From Streptomyces abikoensis (lineage in GTDB: Bacteria; Actinomycetota; Actinomycetes; Streptomycetales; Streptomycetaceae), in NCBI RefSeq assembly GCF_014648775.1, contig NZ_BMRT01000006.1, positions 62,001 to 126,000 of the forward strand: DNA of 64,000 nucleotides, read 5' to 3'. Shown in pieces: positions 15,938 through 24,632 of the stretch. The notes beneath the pieces are model-generated. The model saw only the letters and a program-made list of their open reading frames with translations. It did not search any database and was not told the origin of the DNA. Made by a program: the position numbers and the translations under genes. Every line of letters starts with the position of its first letter. The stretch's first letter is position 1.

Positions 15938-17014
15938 ATGAACGCGACAGCACCGGAACGGGCCGCGCCGGCCGCCGAGAAGACCACCGCGCGCCGCGGC
16001 CCACGCTGGCGCCGCGTCATCCTGCGGGTGGCGCTGGGGCTGGTCCTGCTCGTCCTCGTACCGGTCGTCACGGCCGGCAGCGCGCTGCGCGCCTCCTACG
16101 CCGGGGCGCCCGCCGACGACGCCGTCACCCGGGGCAAGGACGCCCTCTGGCTCGGCCACGCCTGGCTCGACGGCCGCAAGAACGACGCCGACCTCGCCCG
16201 GCTGCGCCGCAAGGTCGCCGGAACCGGCATCCACGACCTCTACGTCCACGCCGGACCGCTGGAGCACGACGGCACCCTGCCCGCCTCGGCGTACCGCAAC
16301 GCCGGCTGGCTGCTCGCCGCCGTCCACCGGGAACTGCCCGGCGTCCGGGTCCAGGCGTGGCTGGGGGACAAGCTGGTCCGTCAGGGCGAGGGCGGCGGCC
16401 TGTGGCTGGGCTCGCCGGCCGCCCGCGACGCCGTCGTCGCCAGCGCCCGGCAGGTGATGAAGGCCGGATTCCAGGGCGTCCACCTGGACGTCGAACCCGT
16501 GCGCACCGGCGACCGCGACTTTCTCACCCTGCTGGACTCCCTGCGCCCGGCGGTGCGTTCGGAAGGCGGACCGCTGTCCGTCGCCGCCCAGCAGATCGAC
16601 CCGCTGCCCTCCCTGCACTCCGCGTCGGGCGCGCTGGGCAGCCCCAAGTGGTGGACCCAGAGCTACTTCGGCGACGTCGCCCGCCGCGTCGACCAGATAG
16701 CCGTCATGTCCTACGACACCGCGCTGCCCTGGGAGAACCTCTACGGCGGCTACGTCGCCCAGCAGACCAGGCTCGCCCTCCAGGCCACCCCGGCCGGCAC
16801 GGACCTGCTGATGGGCGTGCCCTTCTACCACACGGACAACCTGGGCCATCAGAGCCGGGCCGAGACCGCCGCGGCCGCCGTGCGCGGCACCCGGCTGGGG
16901 CTCGGCCGCGAGGACCGCCACCGGCGGAACTTCGGGCTGGCCCTGTACGTGGACTTCGCGGCCACCGACGCCGACTGGCACGCCTACCGGGCCGGATGGG
17001 GAGCACGTGGCTGA
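15938..17014 (+). CDS. Membrane-anchored GH18-like (chitinase-fold) protein
   Basis: The 358-residue protein has a basic N-terminus, one hydrophobic helix (residues about 28-48, ILRVALGLVLLVLVPVV) acting as signal anchor, and an extracellular domain. The domain shows beta-barrel features of family 18 glycosidases: GIHDLYVHAGPLE, GVRVQAWLG, and GFQGVHLDVEPVRTGD with Asp184 and Glu186 in the place of the DxE end of the family motif. IAVMSYDTALPW follows, like the conserved MxYD strand. The classical DxxDxDxE is not complete, so a hydrolase for an unusual glycan, or a non-catalytic domain, are both possible. The gene stands alone between the glycerol operon and a PAC2 gene. Confidence 0.65.
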   Translation: MNATAPERAAPAAEKTTARRGPRWRRVILRVALGLVLLVLVPVVTAGSALRASYAGAPADDAVTRGKDALWLGHAWLDGRKNDADLARLRRKVAGTGIHDLYVHAGPLEHDGTLPASAYRNAGWLLAAVHRELPGVRVQAWLGDKLVRQGEGGGLWLGSPAARDAVVASARQVMKAGFQGVHLDVEPVRTGDRDFLTLLDSLRPAVRSEGGPLSVAAQQIDPLPSLHSASGALGSPKWWTQSYFGDVARRVDQIAVMSYDTALPWENLYGGYVAQQTRLALQATPAGTDLLMGVPFYHTDNLGHQSRAETAAAAVRGTRLGLGREDRHRRNFGLALYVDFAATDADWHAYRAGWGARG

Positions 17015-17158
17015 AAGTCCCTCCCCCTCGGGGGCTGCGAAGGGGGGCCGCCGAAGTCGTAGGCTTGGGGCACACGCAAGACGAACGCAACTGCACGGAA
17101 CGGCAACCGGCGGTGGCACGGGCGGTGCCCGTGGACCCCGGTCGGAAGGAGGCGCTGG

Positions 17159-18190
17159 GTGATCGAGCTTGAGGGGGTTCCCGAGCTGATCGACCCGGTC
17201 ATGATCTGTGCCTTCGAGGGCTGGAACGACGCCGGGGACGCCGCCTCCAGTGCCGTGGCGCACCTCGACCGGGAGTGGAAGGGCGAGGTCTTCGCCGCCC
17301 TCGACGCCGAGGACTACTACGACTTCCAGGTCAACCGGCCCACGATCTGGCTGGACGGGGGCATCCGTAAGATCACCTGGCCGACCACCCGGCTGTCCGT
17401 GGTGCGCGCCTCCGGTGGCGCCCCGCGCGACCTCGTGCTGGTGCGCGGCATCGAACCCAGCATGCGCTGGCGGTCCTTCTGCAACGAGATCCTGGGCTTC
17501 GCCCACGAGCTGGGCGTGGAGATGGTGGTGATCCTGGGCTCGCTGCTCGGCGACACCCCCCACACCCGGCCGGTGCCGGTCAGCGGCGTCACCTCCGACC
17601 CGGACCTGGCCCGCACCCTCGATCTGGAGGAGTCCCGCTACGAGGGCCCGACGGGGATCGTCGGCGTCCTCCAGGAGGCGTGCACCCACGCGGGCGTCCC
17701 GGCGGTCAGCCTCTGGGCGGCCGTGCCGCACTACGTCTCCCAGCCGCCCAACCCCAAGGCCACCCTGGCGCTCCTCAACCGCCTGGAGGACCTGATCGAC
17801 CTGCGCGTCCCGCAGGGCGAGCTGCCGGAGGACGCCCGCGCCTGGCAGCTGGGCGTCGACCAGCTGGCGGCCGAGGACAGCGAGGTCGCCGAGTACGTCC
17901 AGTCCCTGGAGGAGGCGCGGGACACCGCCGATCTGCCGGAGGCCTCCGGAGAGGCCATCGCCCGGGAGTTCGAGCGCTATCTGCGCCGCCGCGACGGCCA
18001 GCCGGGGCCCGGCCAGCCGGGCGGGGTCGCGGCCGAGCCGGGCCTCACCGAGGGCGGCCGGGACGCCTCCTACCTCCGGGACACGGCCAGCGGCCGGACC
18101 CGGCCGCCGCGCCCGCCCGCCAAGGACGAGGAGGGCGATACCGCCGGGGCCCCCGAGGAGGGCGCCGACGGTACGGAGGGCGACGGCTGA
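17159..18190 (+). CDS. PAC2 family protein
   Basis: The 343-residue protein matches the PAC2 (proteasome assembly chaperone 2-like) fold: MICAFEGWNDAGDAASSA near the N-terminus, VLVRGIEPSMRWRSFCNEIL, MVVILGSLLGDTPHTRPVPV, and GIVGVLQEACTHAGVPAVSLW. Bacterial members have no agreed biochemical role. They are common in actinobacteria, including species whose proteasome genes lie nearby, as here about 10 kb away. The C-terminal 60 residues are low-complexity (Pro, Gly, Glu, Arg) and probably disordered. The start is the GTG at 17159 after AAGGAGG. A role in proteasome assembly is not supported beyond the family name. Confidence 0.85.
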   Translation: MIELEGVPELIDPVMICAFEGWNDAGDAASSAVAHLDREWKGEVFAALDAEDYYDFQVNRPTIWLDGGIRKITWPTTRLSVVRASGGAPRDLVLVRGIEPSMRWRSFCNEILGFAHELGVEMVVILGSLLGDTPHTRPVPVSGVTSDPDLARTLDLEESRYEGPTGIVGVLQEACTHAGVPAVSLWAAVPHYVSQPPNPKATLALLNRLEDLIDLRVPQGELPEDARAWQLGVDQLAAEDSEVAEYVQSLEEARDTADLPEASGEAIAREFERYLRRRDGQPGPGQPGGVAAEPGLTEGGRDASYLRDTASGRTRPPRPPAKDEEGDTAGAPEEGADGTEGDG

Positions 18191-18380
18191 GACGCCCGTC
18201 CCCGGCGGGGCGCGCCACCGGCTCCCGGGCCCGTGGGGCGCGGCCGACGGAGGAATTCGCGGGTTATCGACGCGACGCGCCGCAATGATCCGCCGTACAC
18301 TTGTCTGCCCGGTGAAGGCCGGTTCGCCACCCGAGGAAGGGTGGGGGGCCGGCCTTCTCGTCCCCCCAGGAGGTGTGCGG

Positions 18381-19070
18381 ATGACCAGCAGTCTTCCCGC
18401 GGTCGACACGCGCTCGGCATCGGCCCTGCAGGCGGTCCTGCTCGACATGGACGGCACGCTGGTCGACACCGAGGGCTTCTGGTGGGAGGTGGAGACGGCG
18501 GTCTTCGCCGAGCTCGGCCACCAGCTGCTCGAGGAGTGGCGCGAGGTGGTCGTCGGCGGCCCGATGGCGCGCAGCGCCGCCTTCCTGATCAAGGCGACGG
18601 GCGCGCGGATCGCCCTCGCCGAGCTCAGCGCGCTGCTGAACACGCGCTTCGCCCAGATGATCGGCCAGGGCGTGCCGCTGATGCCGGGCGCCCGGCGGCT
18701 GCTCGCCGAGCTGGCCGCCCACGGGGTGCCGACGGCCCTGGTCTCGGCCTCCCACCGGGAGATCATCGACCGGGTGCTCCACAGTCTGGGCCCGCAGCAC
18801 TTCACCCTGACCGTCGCCGGCGACGAGCTGGCGCGCACCAAGCCCCACCCGGACCCGTATCTGCTGGCCGCCACGCGGCTGGGCGCGGACCCGGCGCGCT
18901 GCGCGGTCGTGGAGGACACCATGACGGGCGTGACCGCCGCCGAGGCGGCGGGCTGCCGGGTGGTGGCGGTGCCCTCGGTGGCGCCGATCCCGGCCGCCGC
19001 GGGCCGTACGGTCGTGGGCTCCCTGGAAGAAGTCGATCTCTCTTTTCTGCGCGGATTGATCAAGCTCTGA
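18381..19070 (+). CDS. HAD superfamily phosphatase
   Basis: The 229-residue protein has the four HAD motifs: LLDMDGTLVDTEG (nucleophile and acid Asp), LVSASHREII (Ser), KPHPDPYLLAATRL (Lys) and VVEDTMTGVTAAEAAGC (Asp pair). The helical cap between motifs I and II places it in subfamily I, like beta-phosphoglucomutase or sugar-phosphate phosphatases. The substrate cannot be read from sequence. The ATG at 18381 is preceded by AGGAGGTG; the open frame extends upstream without homology. It is monocistronic, with about 190 bases upstream. Confidence 0.88.
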   Translation: MTSSLPAVDTRSASALQAVLLDMDGTLVDTEGFWWEVETAVFAELGHQLLEEWREVVVGGPMARSAAFLIKATGARIALAELSALLNTRFAQMIGQGVPLMPGARRLLAELAAHGVPTALVSASHREIIDRVLHSLGPQHFTLTVAGDELARTKPHPDPYLLAATRLGADPARCAVVEDTMTGVTAAEAAGCRVVAVPSVAPIPAAAGRTVVGSLEEVDLSFLRGLIKL

Positions 19071-19458
19071 AACTCTGGGCGCTTGAACGATTGTTTTCCG
19101 TGACGAATGCGCTGGCTGAATTCCCCCGGCCGTCGAAGTCATCGCGGAAGTGACGTTGGTCACCGGATCGGGAGCCTCCGGGGGCTTCCCCGCGCCCCCG
19201 GAAGCGCTTTCGGACGGGCTGAAGCGCACCCTTGTGTCCGGATAGATCATCCCGTGCCGGAATCGTTCCGGCGTCCGGATATCGGACATCCGTCTTTCGT
19301 TATCGCGGTGTGATATCGCCTCGAGTTCACCCTGTTCCGGCGGCACCGGCCATGCGCACTAATCTCTTCGCGAGAACTTCACGGCTGCCCGTATGACCGC
19401 CCTTCCGGTATCGGTAGGGTCCGGGCAACCGAACGCACCACAGGGAGAACCCCAGACA
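19071..19458 (+). promoter_or_regulatory. Intergenic region before the tandem binding-protein genes
   Basis: This 388-base stretch holds no gene I can support. Two adjacent inverted repeats are seen: CCGGAA-TCG-TTCCGG at 19257-19271 and GTCCG-GATAT-CGGAC at 19273-19287. They end about 170 bases before the first solute-binding protein start. They could be operators or a weak terminator for the HAD gene. It is also less GC-rich locally (19075-19110, 19300-19420) than the coding flanks, as expected for a promoter region. Confidence 0.35.
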
Positions 19459-21054
19459 ATGAACCGCAAGACGTTGGTCCTGCCGACCGTGGCAGGCCTG
19501 CTGGCGCCCGTGCTCGTCGCCTGTGGCGGAAGCGCGGGATCCGGCGGCGGCAAGGCCATCGTCATCGGCACCACCGACCGGTTCGAGCAGACCACCGACG
19601 CGCCCGCGCCCTTCGACCCGGCCGCCGCGTACGACGTCGGGGTGTGGAACGTCCTCCACAGCGGTTTCCAGACGCTGCTGCGCCTGCCGCGCTCGGGCAC
19701 CGGGCCGGTCGCCGACGCGGCCGAGCGGTGCTCCTTCGGCGACCGCAACAGCGAGCAGTTCCGCTGCACGCTGCGCAAGGGCCTGAAGTTCACCAACGGG
19801 CACGCGCTCACCGCCGAGGACGTCAAGTTCTCCATCGACCGCGCCCGGCGGATCAACTTCGAGAACGGCCCGGTCTCCCTGCTGAGCAACATCGACAAGG
19901 TCGAGACCCCCAGCGAGCTCGAGGTGGTCTTCCACCTCAAGACGCCGGACGCCACCTTCCCGCAGAAGATCGCCACCCCGGCCGCCGCCATCGTCGACAG
20001 CGAGTCCTACGCCAAGGACAAGCTGGACGACGGCTTCAAGGTGGTCGGCTCCGGCCCGTACGCCATCGACACCGAGGTCAAGGACGACCGCGTCATCAAG
20101 GTCACCTTCACCCGGAACAACGACTACCAGGGCCCGCTGAAGCTGCAGAACGACAAGGTCGAGATGCGCTTCTTCGACGACTCCGCGTCGATGGAGAAGG
20201 CCCTGAAGGCCGGCGACATCGACGTGATCAACCGCGCCCTGCTGCCCGAGCAGATCGACCGCCTGCGCACCGCCGCCGGCCAGGGCGTCCAGCTGCACGA
20301 GTCGCCCGGTGCCGAGACCAGCTTCCTCGCCTTCAACACCGAGGACTCCACGGTCAAGAACAAGGCCGTCCGCCAGGCCGTGGCCCAGCTCGTCGACCGT
20401 CAGGCGCTGACCCGCGACGACTACCACCGGACGAACGAGCCGCTGTACTCGATCGTGCCCACCGGCGTCGCCGGCCACCAGAACTCCTTCTCCAACAAGT
20501 ACGGCGAGCCCAGCGTGGAGAAGGCCAAGGCCATCCTGCGCGGCGCCAACGTCACCTCGTCGGTGCCGCTCGTCCTCACCTACGCCACGGACCACTACGG
20601 CGAGGCCACCGAGAAGTCCTTCAAGTCGCTCCAGAAGCAGCTCAACGACAGCGGTCTGTTCGACGTCAAGCTCCAGGGCGTGAAGTGGGCGGACTTCCGC
20701 CCCGAGGCCGCCAAGGGCAAGTACGCCGTCTACGGCATCGGCTGGTTCCCCGACTTCCCGGACCCGGACAACTTCGTCGACCCGTTCGTCGGCAAGGACA
20801 ACTTCCTCGGGTCGCCCTACAAGAACTCGAAGATCATCAACGAGCTGATCCCGCAGTCCCGGCTGTCCTCGCAGCGCGACGCGGCGGCCCGGTTCTTCCA
20901 GCAGGCCCAGGACATCGTCGCCGACGACGTCCCGGTGCTCCCGCTGTGGCAGGGCAAGCAGTACGTCGCGGCCCGGGACAAGATCACCGGCGCGGAGTGG
21001 GCCCTCAACGCGGCGGCCGAACTCCAGCCGTGGGAGCTCGGGCGCGGCGTGTAA
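19459..21054 (+). CDS. ABC transporter family 5 solute-binding lipoprotein (copy 1)
   Basis: The 531-residue protein is an extracellular peptide/nickel-type solute-binding protein. It has a lipoprotein signal with lipobox LVAC, Cys22 (GLLAPVLVACGGS). The family core is clear: LRKGLKFTNGHALTAEDVKF, VFHLKTPDATFPQKIATP, ETSFLAFNTEDS, VRQAVAQLVDRQALT, and WFPDFPDPDNFVDPF near the C-terminus, ending with LPLWQGKQYVAARDKI. The neighbouring second copy is a clear paralogue. No permease or ATPase genes lie nearby, so these proteins either feed a distant transporter or act as orphan binding proteins. The ATG at 19459 has a GGGAGAA site upstream. Confidence 0.9.
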   Translation: MNRKTLVLPTVAGLLAPVLVACGGSAGSGGGKAIVIGTTDRFEQTTDAPAPFDPAAAYDVGVWNVLHSGFQTLLRLPRSGTGPVADAAERCSFGDRNSEQFRCTLRKGLKFTNGHALTAEDVKFSIDRARRINFENGPVSLLSNIDKVETPSELEVVFHLKTPDATFPQKIATPAAAIVDSESYAKDKLDDGFKVVGSGPYAIDTEVKDDRVIKVTFTRNNDYQGPLKLQNDKVEMRFFDDSASMEKALKAGDIDVINRALLPEQIDRLRTAAGQGVQLHESPGAETSFLAFNTEDSTVKNKAVRQAVAQLVDRQALTRDDYHRTNEPLYSIVPTGVAGHQNSFSNKYGEPSVEKAKAILRGANVTSSVPLVLTYATDHYGEATEKSFKSLQKQLNDSGLFDVKLQGVKWADFRPEAAKGKYAVYGIGWFPDFPDPDNFVDPFVGKDNFLGSPYKNSKIINELIPQSRLSSQRDAAARFFQQAQDIVADDVPVLPLWQGKQYVAARDKITGAEWALNAAAELQPWELGRGV

Positions 21055-21201
21055 CGCCCCGCACCGGCCGGCCACCCCGGATCACCGACAGCTCCATCGC
21101 ACCACCTGTTTCACCAGCTCCACCTGCTTCATCTGCTCCACAGAACGCGTTACAGCTCAAGACATCCCGTCAGCGAACCAAGAACTGTGAGGAATGTGCA
21201 C

Positions 21202-22793
21202 GTGAGAAACGTGACCAGTGGCTCGCCGCCCCGCTTGGCGCGGGGCTTGCCGCCGCCCTGCTGAGCGGGTGCGGTTCGGACGACGGCAAGGCGGCCGGCA
21301 CCGGTGAGTCGGTGGTCATGGGGATGTCGGACGAGGTGCAAGCCACCGACCCGGCCTCCGGTTACGACCCCGGTTCCTGGCTGCTCTTCAACAACGTCTT
21401 CCAGTCGCTGATGAGCTTCCCCAAGGGCGGCACCACGCCCGTGCCGGACGCCGCCAAGAGCTGCAAGTTCAAGGACGAGAACAGCACCGTCTACCAGTGC
21501 GAGCTCCAGGACGGCCTGAAGTTCAGCAACGGTGACGACCTCACCTCCGAGGACGTCGCCTTCTCCTTCCGCCGCACCCTGAAGATCAACGACAAGGACG
21601 GTCCGGCGTCCACGATGCTCTCCACCATCGGGAGCATCAAGACGCCGGACAAGTCCACCGTCGTCTTCCAGCTCAAGCGCCCGGACGCCACCTTCCCGCT
21701 GAAGATAGCCTCCGGCGCCGGGTCGATCGTCGACCACAAGGAGTACCCGGCGGACAAGCTCCGCACCGACGGCAAGGCCATGGGCTCCGGCGTCTACAAG
21801 CTGGACTCCTACGACAAGTCCAAGGCCGTCTTCAAGGTCAACAGCTCCTACAAGGGCCCCGCCGTCGTCCAGAACAGCGGCATGACCCTCAAGCTCTTCC
21901 ACGGCGACCAGGAAGCCCTGAAGTCCGCCGTCCAGAAGGGCGACGTCGACCTCGCCTACCGAGGCCTCGCCATCAAGGACATCGCCGACCTTGAGGCCAC
22001 GTCCAACGAGAAGGGCGCGGTCAAGGTCGTCGAGGGCAACAGCGCCGAGGTCCAGCACCTGGTCTTCAACACCAAGGACCCGGTGGTCGGCAAGGTCGGC
22101 GTGCGCAAGGCCATCGCCTACCTCATCGACCGCAGCACCCTCGTCCGCGACGTCTACAAGCGCACCGCCGAGCCGCTGTACTCGGTCGTGCCCAGCGGCA
22201 TCACCGCCCACAAGACGCCGTTCTTCGACGTCTACGGCGACCGCCCGCAGCCCGACAAGGCCAAGGCCGCCCTCGCCTCCGCGAACGTCAGCGGCAAGGT
22301 GAAGCTCACCCTGTGGGCCACCCCCGTCCGTTACGGCCCGGGCACCGTGGCCGAGTTCAAGGCGATCGCCGACCAGCTGAACGCCAGCGGCCTGTTCGAG
22401 GCCGACGTCCAGAGCGTGCCGATCGAGCAGTACGAGAAGGACATCGCGGCCGGCAAGTACGCCGTCTACGTCAAGGGCTGGGTCCCCGACTACCCGGACC
22501 CCGACAACTTCACCGCGCCGTTCTTCGGCGAGCAGAACGTCCTCGCCAACAACTACCAGTCGAAGGACATCGCGGGCATCCTGCCCGCCACCGCCGCCCA
22601 GGGCAGCCGCGCGGCGACCGTCAGCGACTTCGTCAAGCTCCAGAACGCCGTGGCCCAGGACGTGCCCGTCCTCCCGCTGTGGCAGGGCAAGCAGTACGCC
22701 GTCGCCAACGAGCGGATCTCGGGCCTCCAGTGGACCCTCGACGCCTCGACCGTCTTCCGTTTCTGGGAGATCAGCAAGGGCGGCAAGGGCTGA
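21202..22793 (+). pseudogene. ABC family 5 solute-binding lipoprotein (copy 2), frameshift in signal peptide
   Basis: The mature domain is fully open and paralogous to copy 1 (LQDGLKFSNGDDLTSEDVAF, KRPDATFPLKIASGAGSIVD, VRKAIAYLIDRSTLV, WVPDYPDPDNFTAPF, LPLWQGKQY). Its lipobox LLSGC lies in frame 3 (AAALLSGCGSDDGK). However, the only start with a ribosome site, GTG 21202 after TGAGGA, is in frame 1 and hits a stop after about 20 codons. Frame 3 has no ATG, GTG or TTG between copy 1 and the lipobox. One added G at about 21219-21221 would join MRNVTSG to LAAPLGAGLAAALLSGC. So the gene is either a recent frameshift mutant or the window has a one-base error there. If the latter, it is an intact lipoprotein gene of about 531 codons. 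Confidence 0.75.
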
Positions 22794-22814
22794 CCCGTCC
22801 TCACGTCAAAGGGA

Positions 22815-22853
22815 AGCGCCCCGGCGCACGATCCGATCGTGCGCCGGGGCGCT
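22815..22853 (+). terminator. Bidirectional terminator
   Basis: Perfect 18-bp arms (AGCGCCCCGGCGCACGAT and its complement) around a CCG loop lie between the convergent binding-protein and response-regulator genes. The hairpin can serve both. Confidence 0.85.
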
Positions 22854-22881
22854 CCCGTTGTACCGGCCGTACCGGACGGCG

Positions 22882-23553
22882 CTACTGGGCGCCGGGACGC
22901 ACCAGACCGCTCTCGTACGCGTAGACCGCGGCCTGCACCCGGTCACGCAGGCCCAGCTTCGTCAGCACATGACCCACGTGCGTCTTGACCGTCGTCTCGC
23001 TGACGAACAGGTCCGCGGCGATCTCCGCGTTGGACAGCCCCCGGGCCACCAGCTTCAGCACCTCGACCTCACGGTCCGTCAGCGTGTGGAGGGTGTCCGG
23101 CAGCGGCTCCTCGCCCGACGGCAGGTGCCCCGCGTACTTGTCCAGCAGCCGGCGCGTGATGCTCGGGGCCAGCATGGCCTCGCCCCCCGCCACCACCCGG
23201 ATCGCCTGGACCAGCTCATGGGCCGGCGCGTCCTTCAGCAGGAAGCCGCTCGCCCCCGCGCGCAGCGCCTCCACCACGTACTCGTCCAGATCGAACGTGG
23301 TCAGCACCAGCACCTTCGCCGGGCCGTTCCGCTCAGGGCCGGTGATCTGCCGGGTGGCCTCCACCCCGTCCATGCGGGGCATCCGGATGTCCATCAGCAC
23401 CACATCGGGCTGCAGCGCCCGCACCTGCTCGAGCGCCTGCAGACCGTCCCCGGCCTCCCCGACGACCGCCAGGTCCTGCTCGGCCTCCAGGATCATGCGG
23501 AAGCCGGTGCGCAGCAGCGGCTGGTCGTCGACCAATAGGACGCGGATCGCCAC
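22882..23553 (-). CDS. NarL/LuxR family response regulator
   Basis: The 223-residue protein has an N-terminal receiver domain (VLLVDDQPLLRTGFRMIL, phospho-acceptor Asp in PDVVLMDIRMPRMDG at about residue 54, Lys in FLLKDAP). Its C-terminal LuxR helix-turn-helix reads LTDREVEVLKLVARGLSNAE, then LFVSETTVKTHVGHVLTKL. The GTG at 23553 follows GGAG by 7 bases. No sensor kinase gene is adjacent: upstream, beyond 15 bases, is a RecB-like nuclease gene on the same strand. It is therefore an orphan here, and its signal and targets are not visible. Confidence 0.93.
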   Translation of the reverse strand: MAIRVLLVDDQPLLRTGFRMILEAEQDLAVVGEAGDGLQALEQVRALQPDVVLMDIRMPRMDGVEATRQITGPERNGPAKVLVLTTFDLDEYVVEALRAGASGFLLKDAPAHELVQAIRVVAGGEAMLAPSITRRLLDKYAGHLPSGEEPLPDTLHTLTDREVEVLKLVARGLSNAEIAADLFVSETTVKTHVGHVLTKLGLRDRVQAAVYAYESGLVRPGAQ

Positions 23554-23568
23554 AGGAACTCTCCTTCG

Positions 23569-24507
23569 TTAGACCTCGTCCATTCTGCCCTGCGAGCCCT
23601 CCCCGGAGGCAGCCGGACCGTCGCCCGCCGCGCGCGGGGCCGGGACGACCGGCAGCGGGTACGGCGGGGGAGTGCCGCCGAACTCCGGGCACACCGCCTG
23701 GTGGTCGCACCAGCCGCACAGCTTGGTGGGCCGCGGCCGCCAGTCGCCCGTCTCCGTGGCCAGCGAGATCGCCTCCCACAGGGCGCGCAGCTTCCGCTCC
23801 ACCGCCAGCAGCTCCGCCTCGACCGGGTCGTACGTCAGCACGTCCCCGCTGCCCAGGTAGACCAGCTGGAGCCGGCGCGGGATCCGCCCGCGCAACCGCC
23901 AGATCACCAGCGCGTAGAACATCATCTGGAACAGCGGCGTCTCCCGGAACCGCGGCGCCGGGGCCTTGCCCGTCTTGTAGTCCACGATCCGCACGTCACC
24001 GGCCGGCGTCACGTCCACCCGGTCCACGATGCCGCGCAGCGTCAGGCCCGACGGGCCCGCGTCCGCCAGCACCGTCTCCACGAACAGCTCGCGCTCGGCC
24101 GGCTCCAGCCGCGTCGGGTCCTCCAGCGTGAACCAGCGCTCGACCAGCCGCTCCGCGTCCGCCAGCCACGTGCCCAGCCGTTCCTCGTCGTGCGAGCCGT
24201 CCTCCCGGACGAACAGCTCCGCCAGCTCCGGCTTCGCCGCCAGCAGCCGCTCCCACTCGCCCGGCACCAGCCCCCGGGCCCGGGGAACCGTGCGCTCGGC
24301 CGCCGGGGCGTCGAAGAGCCGCTCCAGCACCGCGTGCACCACCGTGCCCCGCGTGGCCGCGGCGCTGGGCTTCTCCGGCAGCCGGTCGATCACCCGGAAG
24401 CGGTAGAGCAGCGGGCACTGCATGAAATCGGCCGCACGGGACGGCGACAGCGAGGCCGGCCGGGCGGCGCCGGCCCGCCCGGCGGAGTTCTCGGAGGCGG
24501 TATCCAT
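23569..24507 (-). CDS. RecB-like PD-(D/E)XK nuclease with probable Fe-S cluster
   Basis: The 312-residue protein resembles the Cas4/AddB/RecB nuclease family. The core motif is GIVDRVDVTPAGDVRIVDYKTGK (quoted here as GIVDRVDV and RIVDYKTGK), with QMMFYALVIWRL after it. One cysteine near the N-terminus (DFMQCPLLYRF) and three at the C-terminus (LCGWCDHQAVCPEF) form the usual iron-sulfur clamp. The start at 24507 (MDTASENS) is preferred over 24552. In actinobacteria this stand-alone exonuclease commonly sits next to an M50 protease and trmI, upstream of the proteasome genes, as here. A DNA repair role is likely, but the partner is unknown. Confidence 0.88.
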   Translation of the reverse strand: MDTASENSAGRAGAARPASLSPSRAADFMQCPLLYRFRVIDRLPEKPSAAATRGTVVHAVLERLFDAPAAERTVPRARGLVPGEWERLLAAKPELAELFVREDGSHDEERLGTWLADAERLVERWFTLEDPTRLEPAERELFVETVLADAGPSGLTLRGIVDRVDVTPAGDVRIVDYKTGKAPAPRFRETPLFQMMFYALVIWRLRGRIPRRLQLVYLGSGDVLTYDPVEAELLAVERKLRALWEAISLATETGDWRPRPTKLCGWCDHQAVCPEFGGTPPPYPLPVVPAPRAAGDGPAASGEGSQGRMDEV

Positions 24508-24632
24508 GACACAGACCCTACGGCCCGTAACCGACAGTCGGCCGCATACCATCGACGGTAGGGCCCGTCACCCTGCATGATCGGGAGAACACACCGGCCC
24601 CGGACCAGGGCCGGACAGGACGAGGGGACACC

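Noticed and set aside
15776..19063. Long minus-strand frame opposite the GH18-like, PAC2 and HAD genes
   Set aside because: All three plus-strand genes show conserved motifs, ribosome sites and plausible starts; the antisense frame has none.
22882..24507. Two-component system made of the response regulator and its neighbour
   Set aside because: The upstream gene on the same strand is a RecB-like nuclease, not a kinase; no histidine kinase motifs occur nearby.
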